Shown: positions 36,204-48,981 of the stretch, piece by piece
Numbering within the stretch: the stretch's first letter is position 1
Layout: every line of letters starts with the position of its first letter
Source of the DNA: Dromaius novaehollandiae
Lineage: Eukaryota; Chordata; Aves; Casuariiformes; Dromaiidae
Direction of reading: 5' to 3'
Length of the DNA: 64,000 nucleotides
Assembly (NCBI RefSeq): GCF_036370855.1
Contig: NC_088101.1
Location: 5,773,501 to 5,837,500 of the forward strand
Notes under the pieces: model-generated
The model's database searches: none
The model's input: the letters and a program-made list of their open reading frames with translations, nothing else
What the model was told of the DNA's origin: nothing
Made by a program: the position numbers and the translations under genes

Positions 36204-39200
36204 TTCTGATCAGGCACAAACCTGAGTGTCAGAGTCATTTCTTGTCATTACATGTGACCCTACTTGCTCGCTAGCAGTAACTAAGTTAAATTTTGATGTA
36301 ATTGATATATTCTATCTACTTCTGCCTAGAACGCGGTCTATTTTAATATAGAAAGTCCTTTCTCAGTGCCTGTCTTTAAGCCGCTGAGCAGAGTCGTCGT
36401 GTGCTATTAAAGCTCCTCTGGCTCCCGCTGAGACAGCTGATGTCTCAGCCGAGTGGTGCAGCGCCGGCCAGCCACACTCGCTCCTCCATGCTGCAGCTGG
36501 CAGGCAGTGTGGTCTGCCAGCTCCTGCAGCAGCACCATGTCTGACCAGGGGGAAACCCCCACCGGTTTGGGCCATGTGGAGATGGCCTCTAGCCACTCTT
36601 GCATGTGCCTGTGATGTGAGGAGCACATCTGGGCAGCAGAGCACCCAGCTCAGGGTGCTATGTTGATGCTAGCTGAACAGACCTGTGCAAAAACATCACA
36701 AAAGAGGCAGTTTTATGATAGAAATGTGCCTTACTGGAGAATTTCAGACACAGGGCTGTCACTAGCTTGTGGTGGCCTTCAGTGAAACACCCTAAAGCGT
36801 GGTCAGCAGTCAGGTGCAGGCACAATATAGCAGCTGGGCAGTAATTTGGAGGGTGTGAAGTAGGGGTAGGGGTTTTCTCAGTCCCTGTGTCTAGCCTGCA
36901 CAAGATAATTCCCATAGGCACCTTAATCAAACTCCTCTTCACCATAACAAGAGCCCCGCAGACCTGCCTGCTGCAGAGGAAGAGGCAGCCTGCAGACACG
37001 GGCTGTGCTCTTCGGTTGGAGATGGTGAGTGCTGTTGGAGAAGTGCTGGCAGAGGGGGTGGCAGAGCAGGCACATGCCGGACACATCCCCACACACAACT
37101 CTGTGGCTCAGAGAAATGGCTTGGCAAGCAGGGAAGAGAGAAGCTGGCGCATCACTTCTGAGGGTGCTTTTCTAGCTGATACTTCCTGCACATGGTGGGT
37201 GTTGGCCAAACCCCTTCACCCGCTGCAGGGAATGCCCTGGGAAGCTGGTGCCGGACCGTGCTCGTTGGATGCCTGCTCATTTCCAAGTGGCAGCAGAGCT
37301 TGCCATAGTGCTCCTAGGCACAATTCGCACGTTTCTCAAGCAAAGGCACATGCAGTTGGCACAAAGTCCAGGGAAAGGTCAGCTCTGGATCAGTCTAAGA
37401 TACCAGCTGAATGTGAAGCTGCTACCTTTTTTCCATCTGGAAAGGACCCAAAGAAAAGCACCAGCAGTAAGTGAAGATGCCAGAGCATAAAACACTAATG
37501 CACTGGTTGGGTTCTCAGGATGGGGGGACACCCTTTTGCAGCAAATGGTGTGCAGGCACTTCCATGTGACAAATGCTGCTTCTGCTCAGTTGGCCTCTCT
37601 TGGGGAAGTCGCAGTCATTTATATTCTCTCTTGGTTACAGAAGATCAGCCTGGAAAGGAGCGGAAAGTGCCTGTGCCCCTCTTCTCAAAGCCATACAGGG
37701 CATGCTGAACATGTGCTGGCGCCTGGCATGATTTCCCTCGGGATTTGCATCTGGCATCTCCCCCCTCCAAGGCTCTCCTGAGGAAAGGAGGTAGTGAGGC
37801 CTGGGCGCCGGGCTGGCAGCACTGTCCAAGCTCAGCTCCAGGCACCAGTGCCGTGATCCCTGAGGGAGCAATGCTGGCAAACCTGCCGCCAGCCCTACCC
37901 CTACTACCTCAGTGATGAAATACTCTGATCCCCACCTTGGGGCACAGCTTGGAGGTGGCAGGAAGCCAGAAATGGTGCTGGATACTTAGGTTGCCAAATC
38001 TCTGACCAGAAACCCAAAAGGCATTTGAAGATATATTATCTGGTATTATTATACCCACACTGCGGCATGTGCTGCTTCTCTTGGATGGGCTGAGAGGGAA
38101 CGGGTCCCAAGCAGTGCCACCTCACAGCCCCATCAGGGTCCTTAGGGCCATGTCCTCATGGGTGCCACCACCTTCGTGCTGGTGGCCAGGCCCCACTGCT
38201 CTCCAGTGGAAGGATATTTTCCTTCTGGCCCATCAGAGTTTCTCCTCCTGCAGCTTGTGCCTGGTGGCTCTTGTCCTTTCGCACCATCTTTCCTGTGACT
38301 CCCATTAAGTGGTGGTGGACAGCAGGTAGGTTAGGCAGGGAGGCAGCCTCTCCTCGTGCACCACGTGCCCCAGCTCCAAGTACCTTTGTGGCCTTTCTTT
38401 GGCCTCACCCTGTTCTGCTGATGCTTCATGACAGGGTGGACAGTCTCAAGCTGCTGTAATTCACTGGTTTGGGCTCAGCAGGGGATGACTCTAGATCGGC
38501 AGCATCTCCAACTTGACCCCTAGGGGCAACGGGCCAACTGTGGAAAGGGTGGCACAGGGCACTGTGGCAGCAGGCACAGCACAGGGACCACGCCACCTTG
38601 CCTGCCTCCATTCTTGCCTCTTCTCCTCCCTGTCAACCCCCAGCAGCTGGGGGTCCTGGGTACCTTTTATCCGCTGTCTGCATCCTGGCTGCATGCAGCC
38701 TCCTCCTTTGGGACCACTGCCTACTCCCACAGCAGCAGCACAGCTCTCCTCCTGAGAGGCAGCTTCGGCTCTGCTCAGGGACTGGTGACTTCCCAGGGGC
38801 AGAGGCCCCCAGGCAGAAGTAACCGTGAGGTGTTTCCTTTTCTTATCCACACAGCCACACACACAGCTTCCTAGCAGGGCTGTTTTCAGCATGGTGAGGA
38901 AGGTTGCATCATTACCTTCCCCATAACCCCTGGGTGCCGCTGTGCCTGTGCTCGGAGCTGAAGCCTGTCCTCACCCCCTCCCAGCTGCTGGTGTTGAGGA
39001 GCGGCAGTGATTTGGTGGGTAGCAGCAGAGAGGGGGTGCCACCACCCAAACTGGAGCCAGTTTCTGCAGGGTCACCTCCCTGCAAGCTGCATTACAGGAG
39101 AATTTGCTGTGAGTTGCATCAGGTGAAAGATCTGTTGTGGAGCACTAGCAAGTACCTGGGCAACTCAGCATGCTCTTTCCTTGCTCCGCTTGGGCATACA

Positions 39201-40100
39201 GACCAGGGAGCTATGGAGGAGCACTGCGCAACCAACCCATCACGGCAATGTACAGGAGCCCATCCTTCTGCAAGAGCTTGCTGTACAAGCTTTTTAACAA
39301 GATTCTGGCCAAAACTCAGTAGCCATTGCCACAGAACTGGCCAGCACCCAGCCTGAGATCAGTGACATGCAGGGTACAGAAGAAGAAATGCAATTGCAGG
39401 TTCCTCAATAGGCTGCTGCAGAAACCGCTGGGAGGGGGAGCTGCAGAATGGCTTGTCTGACTTCCTGTTAGCCAAGGGACTTGCGGAGTGCTGGATCTCT
39501 TGCCTTTGGCCAGGTAGCTCATACAGGAGCCCTTTGGCAGCTAATGGCAAGACTTGACTTGTGGAAGAAGTGTTGTTTGGAGAGGCAGTGGAGCAAACAT
39601 CTGCCCTATTTTGTGAGTGCTTTAAGGTGTCAGAAGAGGGCCCAATGTCTGTGGTTCCCGCTCAGGGGGACTGTGATGGTGCCTTTCCCTTTGTGTTGCT
39701 GTCCCCACTGGGTCCCGTATGTGACTTTCGCAGCTGTCCCTCCAGCCTCTTCTCGACTCCCCCTGCCTGTTCTGCTGTCCCTGTGGCTGCAGGCAGCAAC
39801 ACGAGGTGGGGAAGAGACCTTGGGACCCTGGGCTGCAGTGCCGTGGGGATGCAGACAGGCACTGTGGACAGCAGCCTGGGCAAACCAGAGCTGGAAGCAA
39901 TCTGCTGCCCCTGTCCCCAGCTTGCATTTTGACTCCGTCTGTCCTTTGCCTGGAGACAGGAGGACACAGAAGAGGAAGGCCGGGGGGACAGGTCAGGAAA
40001 TCGGAGCCCAGAAGTGCCTGGCTCTTTCAGAGCCTGGGTTTTGAGCGATGTTGGGAGCCCAGTGCCGCCTGTCTTACCTCTGCCTCTCTTGTCTTTCCAG

Positions 40101-40163
40101 ATGCGCTGGCTCCCTCCCTCCGAGGCTGGTTCTCAGGGCTGGAAGTCCCGTCAGTTCTGCTGA
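40101..40163 (+). CDS. RBPMS: RBPMS exon 7: C-terminus and stop
   Basis: The coding part is 63 nt, giving 20 residues [20 protein letters not shown] and a TGA at 40161-40163. It equals residues 177-196 of the 196-residue isoform; the human protein has SEAT where this has SEAG. The acceptor is GTCTTTCCAG. Only 7 nt after the stop, ATGCCAT is followed by a strong donor, GTAAGTGC, so the exon ends at 40170 and the rest of the 3' UTR is on another exon. That distance is too short to trigger nonsense-mediated decay. Confidence 0.97.
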   Translation: MRWLPPSEAGSQGWKSRQFC

Positions 40164-40170
40164 ATGCCAT

Positions 40171-43100
40171 GTAAGTGCAGCGCTGGCACTTGGCACCGCG
40201 GCCAGCCCCTCCCACGCGCCGCTGCGACCCCTAGCTCTGAACAAGCCTAGAGATGGTGGGAGGGCACTGGGTGGGGGGTGGGGGGCCTCACGTTGTGCCC
40301 CATGCTGAGCCTTGAGGCAGTTGCCCGCTTTGGCTTCTCCAAGTCCCCAGGTCCCTTCCTTGGCCATGTGCCTGCTTTCATCCTCTTGCAGCCTCCCTCA
40401 AGGGCACAGGCCTATGCGCTGGCAGGGACCAGCTTGCTGGGCAGTCATTCCAGCACTGCCCGGGCACACAGAGCTGTCTGAGAAGTTGCAGGTGGCACAT
40501 CAAGCCCCAGTCCCTGGTGTCATGGGGCCCGTGCCATTTCCAGCACTTTCCATGAGCTCCTGGCCATCATCTCACCGTCCCCAGCCATGCTGCCATGCAG
40601 AAGGATGGCACCACAGGGCCTCAGGTTCGGTGCCTGGGACTGCTCCAGGCACGCTCCAGCAGCGCCAGGGGGGTAGCGTGCGCAGCCTGCCCCAGCGCTG
40701 GCATTAGGGAGGCCGTTTCTCGGCAGGTGCCTCATGGCTGAGGGTTGCAGCACAAGAGAAGGCTGATGGCAACTGGGAAAGGTTCAGAGAAGAGCTGGTA
40801 CAGCCTTATTCAAAAGAAGGAGGAACATACATAAAAAAAGACCATAGCAGGACAAACCAAAGGTCTGTCTGGTGCACAATCCTGTCTCCAGTGGTGGCCA
40901 TAAGCAGATGCATGGAGAAGAGTTAGAACAGGCCAAGCAGAAATGCTATTTCCCAGTCTCCGGGAACTTCCAGTACAGGGTGTTTCTTGAATCAGATATG
41001 GTTTCTGGCAATGGGTTTCTTTTCCAAATATTCTTGACCCCACATAAGAGACTTGAGCAGGCTCTGCAGGAAGAGATGCTTGATAGCACATACCGAACAA
41101 GCAGGCGAGCCTGGCCCGGAGTGCAGCCAGTGCACGGACAGCAGCAAGGACTTGGCTCAGTCCTGGCAAACACAGCTCCTCCTGAGAACAACTCACTGGG
41201 ACGTGGTGCCCTCCTCATCCCCTCCATGCTTGAGGTCAAGAAAGGGATGTCTTGCTGAGCGATGGGTGTCTGTGGGGCTTCAATGCCATCCTCAACGCTT
41301 TCCCAGTATCTCGGTGTCCCCGTTATGGTGTACTAGAAAGGTGGATGCGTGTCTCCCCAGGCTGTGCTACTTCAGGAGACGAGCCACACGCTCTTGGCCA
41401 GCCTTGCCCACAGCGAATGCCTGCTGGGGAGGTGTGGAGACAGTGTGGGTTCTGCAAACCAAGTTGGTACCAGGGGCTCTGCTCTTCCCTGCCTGGCTCA
41501 AGACAGCCTCCATCTCTGAGTGCAATGCAAGCATCTCATTAAAACTTAATGAAAAATCTCTTGGCAGCCTGGGGTGACTGGGTGGCCAAAATGAAAAGCA
41601 TGGCGTTACTAAGCACCAGGCTGCTTGCTGCATTGGGGGGCAGAGGGCTGATTTGATTACACTTGGGACCTCTTTGGATGGAAAAAGTCTTGAAAGGGAG
41701 GTTGGAAAGATAAGTTCTGCAAATAACTCAGCCTTTAGTGGATAAATAAACGATGGAGAGTAAAATGGAAGATTGACGCAGAGTACCATGTGCACCACTA
41801 TCCCAGGCTGCCCTGACTATTGCAGGTGACGCCCCCGCCGCCAGCCAGCAGAGGGGCTGCTGTCCACCCATATACACTGTTAGCGCCCAGCCTGCTGCAC
41901 TCTGCAAGAAAGCTGAAGAACTGGAAGGGAAAACTCATCGGAAACACCCTTGGGGAGGCTCCTGTGCCATGTCTGCACCCACCCACGGAGAAATCCCAGC
42001 AACCGCAATGAGGCAGAGGCCCCAGCGCCTAGGTGTGCTGCTGGCATTAGCTGCCTGTGTCCCCATCCCTTCTGAGCAGCTGCAGCCAAGTGCTACTGCT
42101 CTGCCTCTGTGGTGCAGAGTGGGCCCCGCACACTGGCACCCCCAGGGAGGGCAGGATGACTGCCTGTGGCAAGGGCACTGCATTGCAGCAGCCAACCTGA
42201 AACTTCTTGTATCTGCAAAGCATTTGCCAGCTATTTTAGGCCCAGTGGATAAAAATAGGAAGTGTTGAGGCTTTGGGAACCAGTGGTTCTTCCAAAATAT
42301 GGAGCGTGCCAATGTTTCCAGCTAAAACGTAAGCAAAGCCGTATTTGGGAATGGGAGACAAGCAGCTCCCTTGGAGCAGATCTGCATGCCCAGAGCAATG
42401 CAGGCCTGCTCAGCCAGCTGCCATCCTGCAGGGTCACCCAGGCTGGCAGTGGCCGTGGCTTCTGTGGGGTGTGGTGGGGACAGATGCTGCCCAGGCAGGG
42501 AGGTGAGGACCTCCCACTGCCTGCTAGGCTCCTCCGGCCAGAAAAGGCTGTGGCATGGCAACACAGGAGAAAGGGTTTCGCTGCTGCTCTCGTTCCCCCA
42601 GCCTCCCTTGAGGCTGCAGCTACCCTGGGACTGCTCCGGGAGGCCTGGCTGGAGTTGGGGCAGCCCCACACAGCTGAGGCCAGTGCGTGGCCATGGCTGC
42701 CGGCTGGGTGTCCCTAACCCTTTCTGTGTCCTCTCGCAGGTCTCAGGTGTGTGATGGTGGCCTACAGTCAGTCTTGTGGGTATTAATGGAGTCTTCCAAG
42801 GTGGCTACTGGGTTCTCGAGCTCTCCACAAAACCACAGTGTGCTGGTAAGGCTGCTGCAAGTCTCCCAGCCCACCAGTGCCGGCTGGGTGAGGGGGCTGC
42901 TTGTGTGCCATTCCCCACAGCAGGACACGGTTGGGTTTTGCTGCCCCTGTGGGGGGGTGAGGAAGCAAATGGGACATCCCTGAAGAAGCTGGATGCCGCC
43001 CTGGCGACTGGCGGGAACTGAGTGGGAATGGGCAGGGAGCAGAGGAGGCAGCAATGGGGAGCGAAGCAGGCTCTTCCCCACAGAGGCTGCCCTGCTTGGT

Positions 43101-43861
43101 GCTGTCGCCACTCCCATTCCCACTGTGGCATGGTGCGACTTCTCCAGAGCCTTAACTGCAGCTCTGCATTTCCTGCCTTTATCATTTGTATCTGGGGGAG
43201 AGTTTCAACAGCCTTGGAATGTCTCTCAGCTTTAAATTACCCATTTGTAATCTCATCTGGCTGCCATTCTTGCTTCCTGCCTTGGATCAACGGAGGCTGA
43301 ATTCCTCTTAAGTGCAAAATTCAACTCAAATTTAACTCTGAACTTCCCAGCTAGTACCACCTCAGTTAAATTCCCAGTGGCATACCAGGCTATGAGTGGG
43401 ACAGCAAAGCCTGCACCTTTCCACAGCAGGAATTCAAGGTCCATAGTAAATATTTTTAGCTGCCTTGGAGAGGAAATCTGGAAATTGCGCAGGTCCCCAC
43501 ACTCTGGGTGCTGTGGAAGTACACACATGTAGCTCCCTGGTGTTTGGATGCCCTAAACACCCAGTCCTCATACTCTGGTGGCACAGCAACTGCTGGCAAG
43601 GCTGGGATGAGCCCTTGAGCCAGCCCAGAGGTGCACAGGCACTTGCTCGTCTCTTCCTGTGGCGCACAGCACAATAGGAGGGAGCTCGCAGGGGCTAAAG
43701 CGATCCAGGGAGCAAGGGGAGTAATGAGGGAAGTACAGGAGCTTCTTCACCAAACATCTGGCAGAGGCGTCCAGGGCAGATATTAGCCACAACCCTTTTC
43801 CACCTTTGTCTCAGACCAACATCTCGGCTGCTTTTTAACATGTTTCTCTCTATTGTTACAG
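40171..43861 (+). other. RBPMS: RBPMS intron 7 (within the 3' UTR)
   Basis: This proposed 3691-bp intron runs from GTAAGTGC to CTCTCTATTGTTACAG. A second acceptor-like site, CTGTGTCCTCTCGCAG, ends at 42739 and would give a longer UTR exon. The DNA between 40200 and 43200 is GC-rich and holds a possible ancient interspersed repeat at 40785-41010. No protein-coding exon was recognised. Confidence 0.6.
40785..41010 (+). mobile_element. Ancient interspersed repeat, family uncertain
   Basis: The order 'GCAGGACAAACCAAAGGTCT', 'GTCTGGTGCACAATCCTGTCTCC', 'AGTGGTGGCCATAAGCAGATGC', then 'TATTTCCCAGTCTCCGGG' matches a repeat common in bird and turtle DNA, with the form 'agaccaaaggtccatctagcccagtatcctgtctccaacagtggcca...cagatgc'. 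I cannot assign it to a named family from memory. It is highly diverged here. Confidence 0.5.
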
Positions 43862-45540
43862 GCTTGAAAAAAACCTCACACAAGTTTGGATTCCTCCAAG
43901 ACTTTCCCACAGCCTCTATCACACATCTGCTCTCCTAGAAGAAAACGAAAAGCATAACTAGTAATAATATTTTCTTCTTTTACACTGTATATTTGTAAGA
44001 AAGAGTGTGTTACTTCTGAAAGCATGGTTTGACAGGCATTGCTGTAGCGTTTGAAAAGTATTTTCAAACAGAACCATAGGAAAGCAGACTACAAAAGCAA
44101 AATGAGAGCAAGTATTTTTGTACCAAACTTTTTAAATAGGACAATCTTACACTGGGTTGGACCACAGTTTTTGTGCTTGACTTTTGAATGCGTGTAATTA
44201 AGAGTCTCTATTCTCCCCCTGTCCCACCCCACCAGCTGCATGTCAAAGGCATGATTTTAACCTGTGTGCAAATCTAAAGATGCGTGATTCAAGTTTGTAG
44301 GAATTGTGCTCCCCCTGGCACACAGCCTGCCAGGAATTAGTGCACTCTGGCTGTGTCAGAAACACATCTGTGTACACTTACAGTATTACAGTTTTATTCC
44401 CAGTTGTACCAAATGACACCAGGCAGGACAATCAGAAACTTTCTTACGGTGATTTTTTACCTTAGGGCTATGTTAATAGCTTGCTGTGCAAAGCTTCGGC
44501 GTGGTACAACACTTGGATCAGGGATGGGCAGAGAAAGCCCACATATGTAGCAAGGTGAGAATTTGCCTCCTTCTCCTGCCATGACTGCTTGAAGTTGTTA
44601 TTGGCAATATAAACTGCTGTATGAGAAAACCAAACCTGCAATTCACCAGCTTACTCAAGGTTGGGCTGAAGTCCTGAGCAAGTTGAGGGACTTAAGACAC
44701 ATGCCTGCCATTATGCCAAAGCACTCTGCTGAGCTGGGATTTAAGAGTGAAGGTTGTGCCAGTCCAGCTGCTTGCTGTGTAGCATTTCTATGTTTCCACG
44801 TGTGAACAAAGACAAGAAGAGAGGCTTGCTAACATCACTGCAGCAGTATTTGTAATGTTTACAGAGACAGTGTACCAGCAAGGAGACTGTTTCAAGCAGT
44901 ACAGTTCCTTATCCTTCTTGTTCCAGGAAATATTTCAAATAATAATAATAAAAAAAACCCAAAGTGACTTCAGTTTCTTGCAAAAAGAGGAGCAAAACTC
45001 TTCTCCTTTAATTGCCACTTATCCAACCCCTTTCCTGCAGGGAGAGCAGTGCTGCAGGGTACACTGAGCTTAGCTGCTGCTAAATGGATGTCCAAGTTTC
45101 ACCATAGTTGGTTTCACAGCTGTACTGAAGACACAAGGCTTTGTTAAACATCATAAACTTCTTTTTTTTCCTCTTTCCTTTTATTTTGTGGGCGGGCCAA
45201 AATACAACCGCTGAGAATTTCGGCTTCCAGAACCTTGTTGGGGGATGAGACGGTGAAAAGGAAACTGGCTCATTTGGGTTTTCTATAAAAAGTGGAATTG
45301 TTAAAGGTGATTTGAGAACAAATCAATTCCAAGACAAATGATCAAGTGGATCTAAAAGGAATGATACCAGCATTTCTAAGCAACGGACTAACTCCTTTAG
45401 CAAACTATTTCCTGTATTTTGTTTTGTGGAGAAGAGAGGAAAGAAGCTTCCACATTGTCTACTCCGCTTTTGGAAATATGTTTAAAGGTACTTTTCTATT
45501 GTAATTTTTTTAAAAATAAAACCAGTGATTATTATAACTT
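43862..45540 (+). other. RBPMS: RBPMS terminal 3' UTR exon (proposed)
   Basis: The exon would begin with GCTTGAAAAA after the acceptor TGTTTCTCTCTATTGTTACAG and end about 20 nt past an AATAAA at 45515. It is clearly more AT-rich than the intron before it, has no repeats, and no open frame that could extend the protein. It carries clusters of CAC trinucleotides near 43877-43924 and 44319-44377, the motif the RBPMS protein itself prefers. Another AATAAA at 44947-44952 is a possible earlier poly(A) signal. The exact acceptor needs transcript evidence. Confidence 0.65.
45515..45520 (+). terminator. RBPMS: RBPMS poly(A) signal AATAAA
   Basis: A canonical AATAAA is followed by a T/G-rich stretch (TGCCATGTGCTGTGTATCTGG) about 30 nt downstream, the layout expected for cleavage near 45535-45545. 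It is the last strong signal before intergenic DNA and agrees with the end of the AT-rich UTR-like stretch. Confidence 0.7.
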
Positions 45541-48500
45541 ATGCCCAGAGTGCCATGTGCTGTGTATCTGGTTAGGAACAGAGCAGTGAGTCCTGGTTGA
45601 ACCCTGCAGTGTGCTAGTCCTTTCGAGGCACAGGGCCCTGCTCTCTGGAAAGGAATATGGACACTTAAACAGCACCTAAAACAATTTAATGAGGAGTCTT
45701 TGTTTGCAATGAGCCATCATCCACTATCAAAAATCAACCCAAGAGGATGTCAGGTCAATTCTCAGGGCAGGAAGGAACAGTTCAGGTTTTGTTAGCCTTG
45801 GAATAAAGGAAGGTGAACATAGCGCTGACTGCAAGCGCAGAGATGGAGCATCACACAGCCAGCTGGCCATGACTTGCACTCCACAGAGGCGAGGTGAAGA
45901 TCCCAAACACCCTGCTGAGCCCCAGGCACCAGGGAACGGCAACCCAGCACCCTTCTTTCTTCCTCAGGGTGGGGGTGAAGGCAACACTTCTAATAGATGC
46001 AGCAATTTTTCAGGGCAGATACTGTCTACTGAGATTGCTTAGATCTTTAGGAAAGCTCCAAAATCCAGGCTGGAAGAGATCAGCAGGCTTTAAAGAAATG
46101 ACTCCAAGTGTACAAAGATGTTATCAGTTAGTTTTTAAACCTACTAATCTTGGCGCTGAGCACAGAAGCTAAGCTGCGATTTTCCATGAGCTCAGCCCAT
46201 AGGAGCTCAGCCATAGAAGAGGCAAATGTAACATAGAGACAAAGGGCTAGACTTTGTTTTTTAAACATGCTAAGAATTTTTTAAAAAGCTGTCTGTAAGT
46301 CTGAGCTACAAATTCCGCCCCCTGCCAAACAAATGTGACCAACTTCTCTAGCAGCCTCAGCCAACAGACTGGACTCTTACAATGAAGTACCAGTAGCGAG
46401 CTCCAGCTTAGCAAAAGCAGCCTTGAGAATCATGTTTAAATGACATTAAAGCACACTACAAGCTTTTCAGGATGGAAGAAAAAGGTACAGCGTTATTTGA
46501 AACCCCTGGCTGTCAGAGACGAGCTGCAGAGTTAAGCCCTTAATGTAGATGCTAATCCCCCTGCGGCCACTGCAAGCCCCAGCTTTCTTCCCAAGTTGCA
46601 TTTGGAGAGGAGGTTTGCTGGCAGGCCTGGGGTAGGAGGGGAAGAGAGCGACAAGCTGCGAGAACAAAATGAACTCATTGCTCAGCCTAACTGCTCTTCA
46701 GAGCAGCGGTAACTGGCTGACACCACCATCCTGAGCACTGCTGCTAGTGAAAGATGCTGACGCTTTTGGGAGCAGATTCAGTAACAAACATCCTGCAGCT
46801 AAGAAAGCCATGAAACAAGCAGCCCTCATTATGTCCTCCTGGACTTTGCCTGGGCACAGTATCTGCACAGTCATATCTGCCCTGTGAAAAGAAGCAGGGC
46901 CCTACTGAAAATATGTAATCTCTCAAACCATTTTTTTTCCTCTAAATCAAAATGTTTTTGGTTCTGTGCTGATTCCCATTACTCTCATTAGCAAGGGGCA
47001 GGAGCAGCTGGGCTGCAACCCATTAGCACAGACCCCAGCGTCCCCTTTGCCCCTGACGAACTTTCTACACAGGGGCCCGAGGAACATTCTTTTCCAGTTA
47101 CCATCGGACCACTTACAGGAAGCCCCAAGCTGCTGGCTGACACAAGCAGATTGCAAAACAGGGACTGGGACTCCCAGGCCAATGCTGGCATCAAGTACCA
47201 GGGATAGGCCTGGGGGAACAAACATGGAAAAACTGAGATGAGAAAATGCATGCTCATTGTTTCCAAAGTCTTTCTCTCCCCTCCCCCTTTCTCCCCCCAC
47301 TGCTCCACAAGAAGACAGCTCCAGGAAGATGGGAGCAGCTCCTTCCGCATTCCTAGGCTGCCCTAAGGAGCTTGCAAGCAAGGAGGAGGAGGCCAGCAAA
47401 GCAATCTCTGAGGTCACTTGCCACTGACAGGCAGCAGGAAGCAAAGAGACAGTGAAGGCAGGAAAAAGACCATGCAGGACTGCAGAGAAATACACAGCAC
47501 TAGCTCCCTGAATCTTGACAGGCACAACCAAGCTGCATGGCTTGGCCAGGCAGGGGAATTGCTGCAACATGGGCAAAGGGACAAGGAGGGGCCATGCGTG
47601 CAGGCAGCAGCAAAGACAGAGTGAGGGGGCCTGGAGGCAGTGGCTGGGACTGGGGGATTGTACCACAGGAACGGAGACACAGGTCTGCTAGGGCAGGGAG
47701 AGCAAAGGGCAGACGGAGCTGGCGCCAAGACACGGCCACAGTGCCCGCTGCCCAGATGGGGATGGGAGGAGAGATGAGTCCAGCCCCTGCTCCTGCAGAC
47801 TCTTTTGGAAAGAGGGGAAGGAAGAACAGGGCTTAAGAGAGGAAAGACAAGATGGCACGGGGGTTTGGCTAACCAGCTTCAGAGGCTGAGGAGACATCCA
47901 CAAAGGGTAAAACCAGCTGAGATGCAGGGTGGGAGAGAAGCCGTCACCATAACAGCGGAGAGGCGGCTCTGTGAAGACCCAGCACAGCAAGAATAGCTGA
48001 GGCCAGTAAGAGCCCCAGAGGCAGAGGGAGGATGCAGTGCTTACCGTGGATTCACTCCCCAATTCTGAAGGCTCGGGGAAATCAAAAGGCGTGAACAGGG
48101 ACTGCACTGCCTGAGAGCTCCCAAGCAAGACAGTTCTGTGCTCCCTGCCCAGGCGAGCATCTCCACCAGCACAAGAAGGCTGTATGTGCCCTGGAAAACA
48201 CCCTGCTAGAGCATCAGCTGTCCCCATGACCCTGGGAAGGATGGGGATAACCACACACACGGGATTTTGCAACACACCTGAAAGCCTAAAGTTTACCTTG
48301 CAAAGCATCAGCACCCAAAATGGGGGTAGCCCTCACCAAGCCCGACAGTGCCTGCACAGAAGACTTCCTCAGGCGTCGGTGCCCCAACAGGGGGGGAAGA
48401 GATTCAAAAACCAGAGCTGAGCACGGTTCCCCAGATCCATCTCCAGCACTGAAGGCTGTCCAGAAAGCCAGGCTTCACCTAGCATTTAAATGCTGCTGTT

Positions 48501-48981
48501 TGCCTCACTGTCCTGCTAGAAACAGAATTGAAGGTGGTGCTTAAAAGCAAAGCTAAGAAATACCATTAGCAGATCCCAAAATATTTCTAAAACATGGGGA
48601 GGTCAACCATTAGCAGAGTCTGTGCTTCATCTCTGAGGTCTCCATAATTAATAGCTAGCTCCCAAGGGAACAGAGGAGACAACATAACTGATGGAGACAG
48701 AAGAGAATCACACAGGTACTTCATGCCTTGGGTATAAGCCTAGAAGTGCAGGTACAGTCAAAAAATTAACTTAATGGAAGGAAAACCTCCTGCCTCAGCC
48801 ACCATTTTCCTCTGCTGTGCTTCCACTCTGCGCGACACCCCAGCCCGCAAGGCTGATGGAGTCCAACACATGGGCTCCAACTACAGAAGCACTGACAGGT
48901 TTTCAGAGCCCAAGAGCAGGGCAGCTGGGGCTTGGTCTAGGTGATGCTTGAAACATCCAAGGACAGAGCCACTCCCTCCCT

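Larger units (their letters stand above)
32748..40100 (+). other. RBPMS: RBPMS intron 6
   Basis: This 7353-bp intron runs from GTAATTG to TTGTCTTTCCAG. Much of it is GC-rich, which produces many long chance frames (for example + strand 36887-37474 and 39481-40044) without exon borders or family resemblance. It holds a short A run at 34187-34200 and a TTTTG pentamer repeat at 36176-36203. I looked here for the alternative C-terminal exon known in one mammalian isoform (ending RELPC) and did not find it. Confidence 0.85.

Noticed and set aside
36887..37474. 195-codon open frame on the plus strand in intron 6
   Set aside because: No family resemblance and no exon borders; the GC-rich intron makes long chance frames likely.
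39481..40044. 187-codon open frame ending just before RBPMS exon 7
   Set aside because: It ends in a stop upstream of the exon 7 acceptor, is not in frame with the RBPMS C-terminus, and has no recognised motif.
20381..40163. Assignment of the RRM gene to the paralogue RBPMS2
   Set aside because: Diagnostic residues ([42 protein letters not shown]) fit RBPMS, and the GTF2E2 neighbour fits the RBPMS locus.
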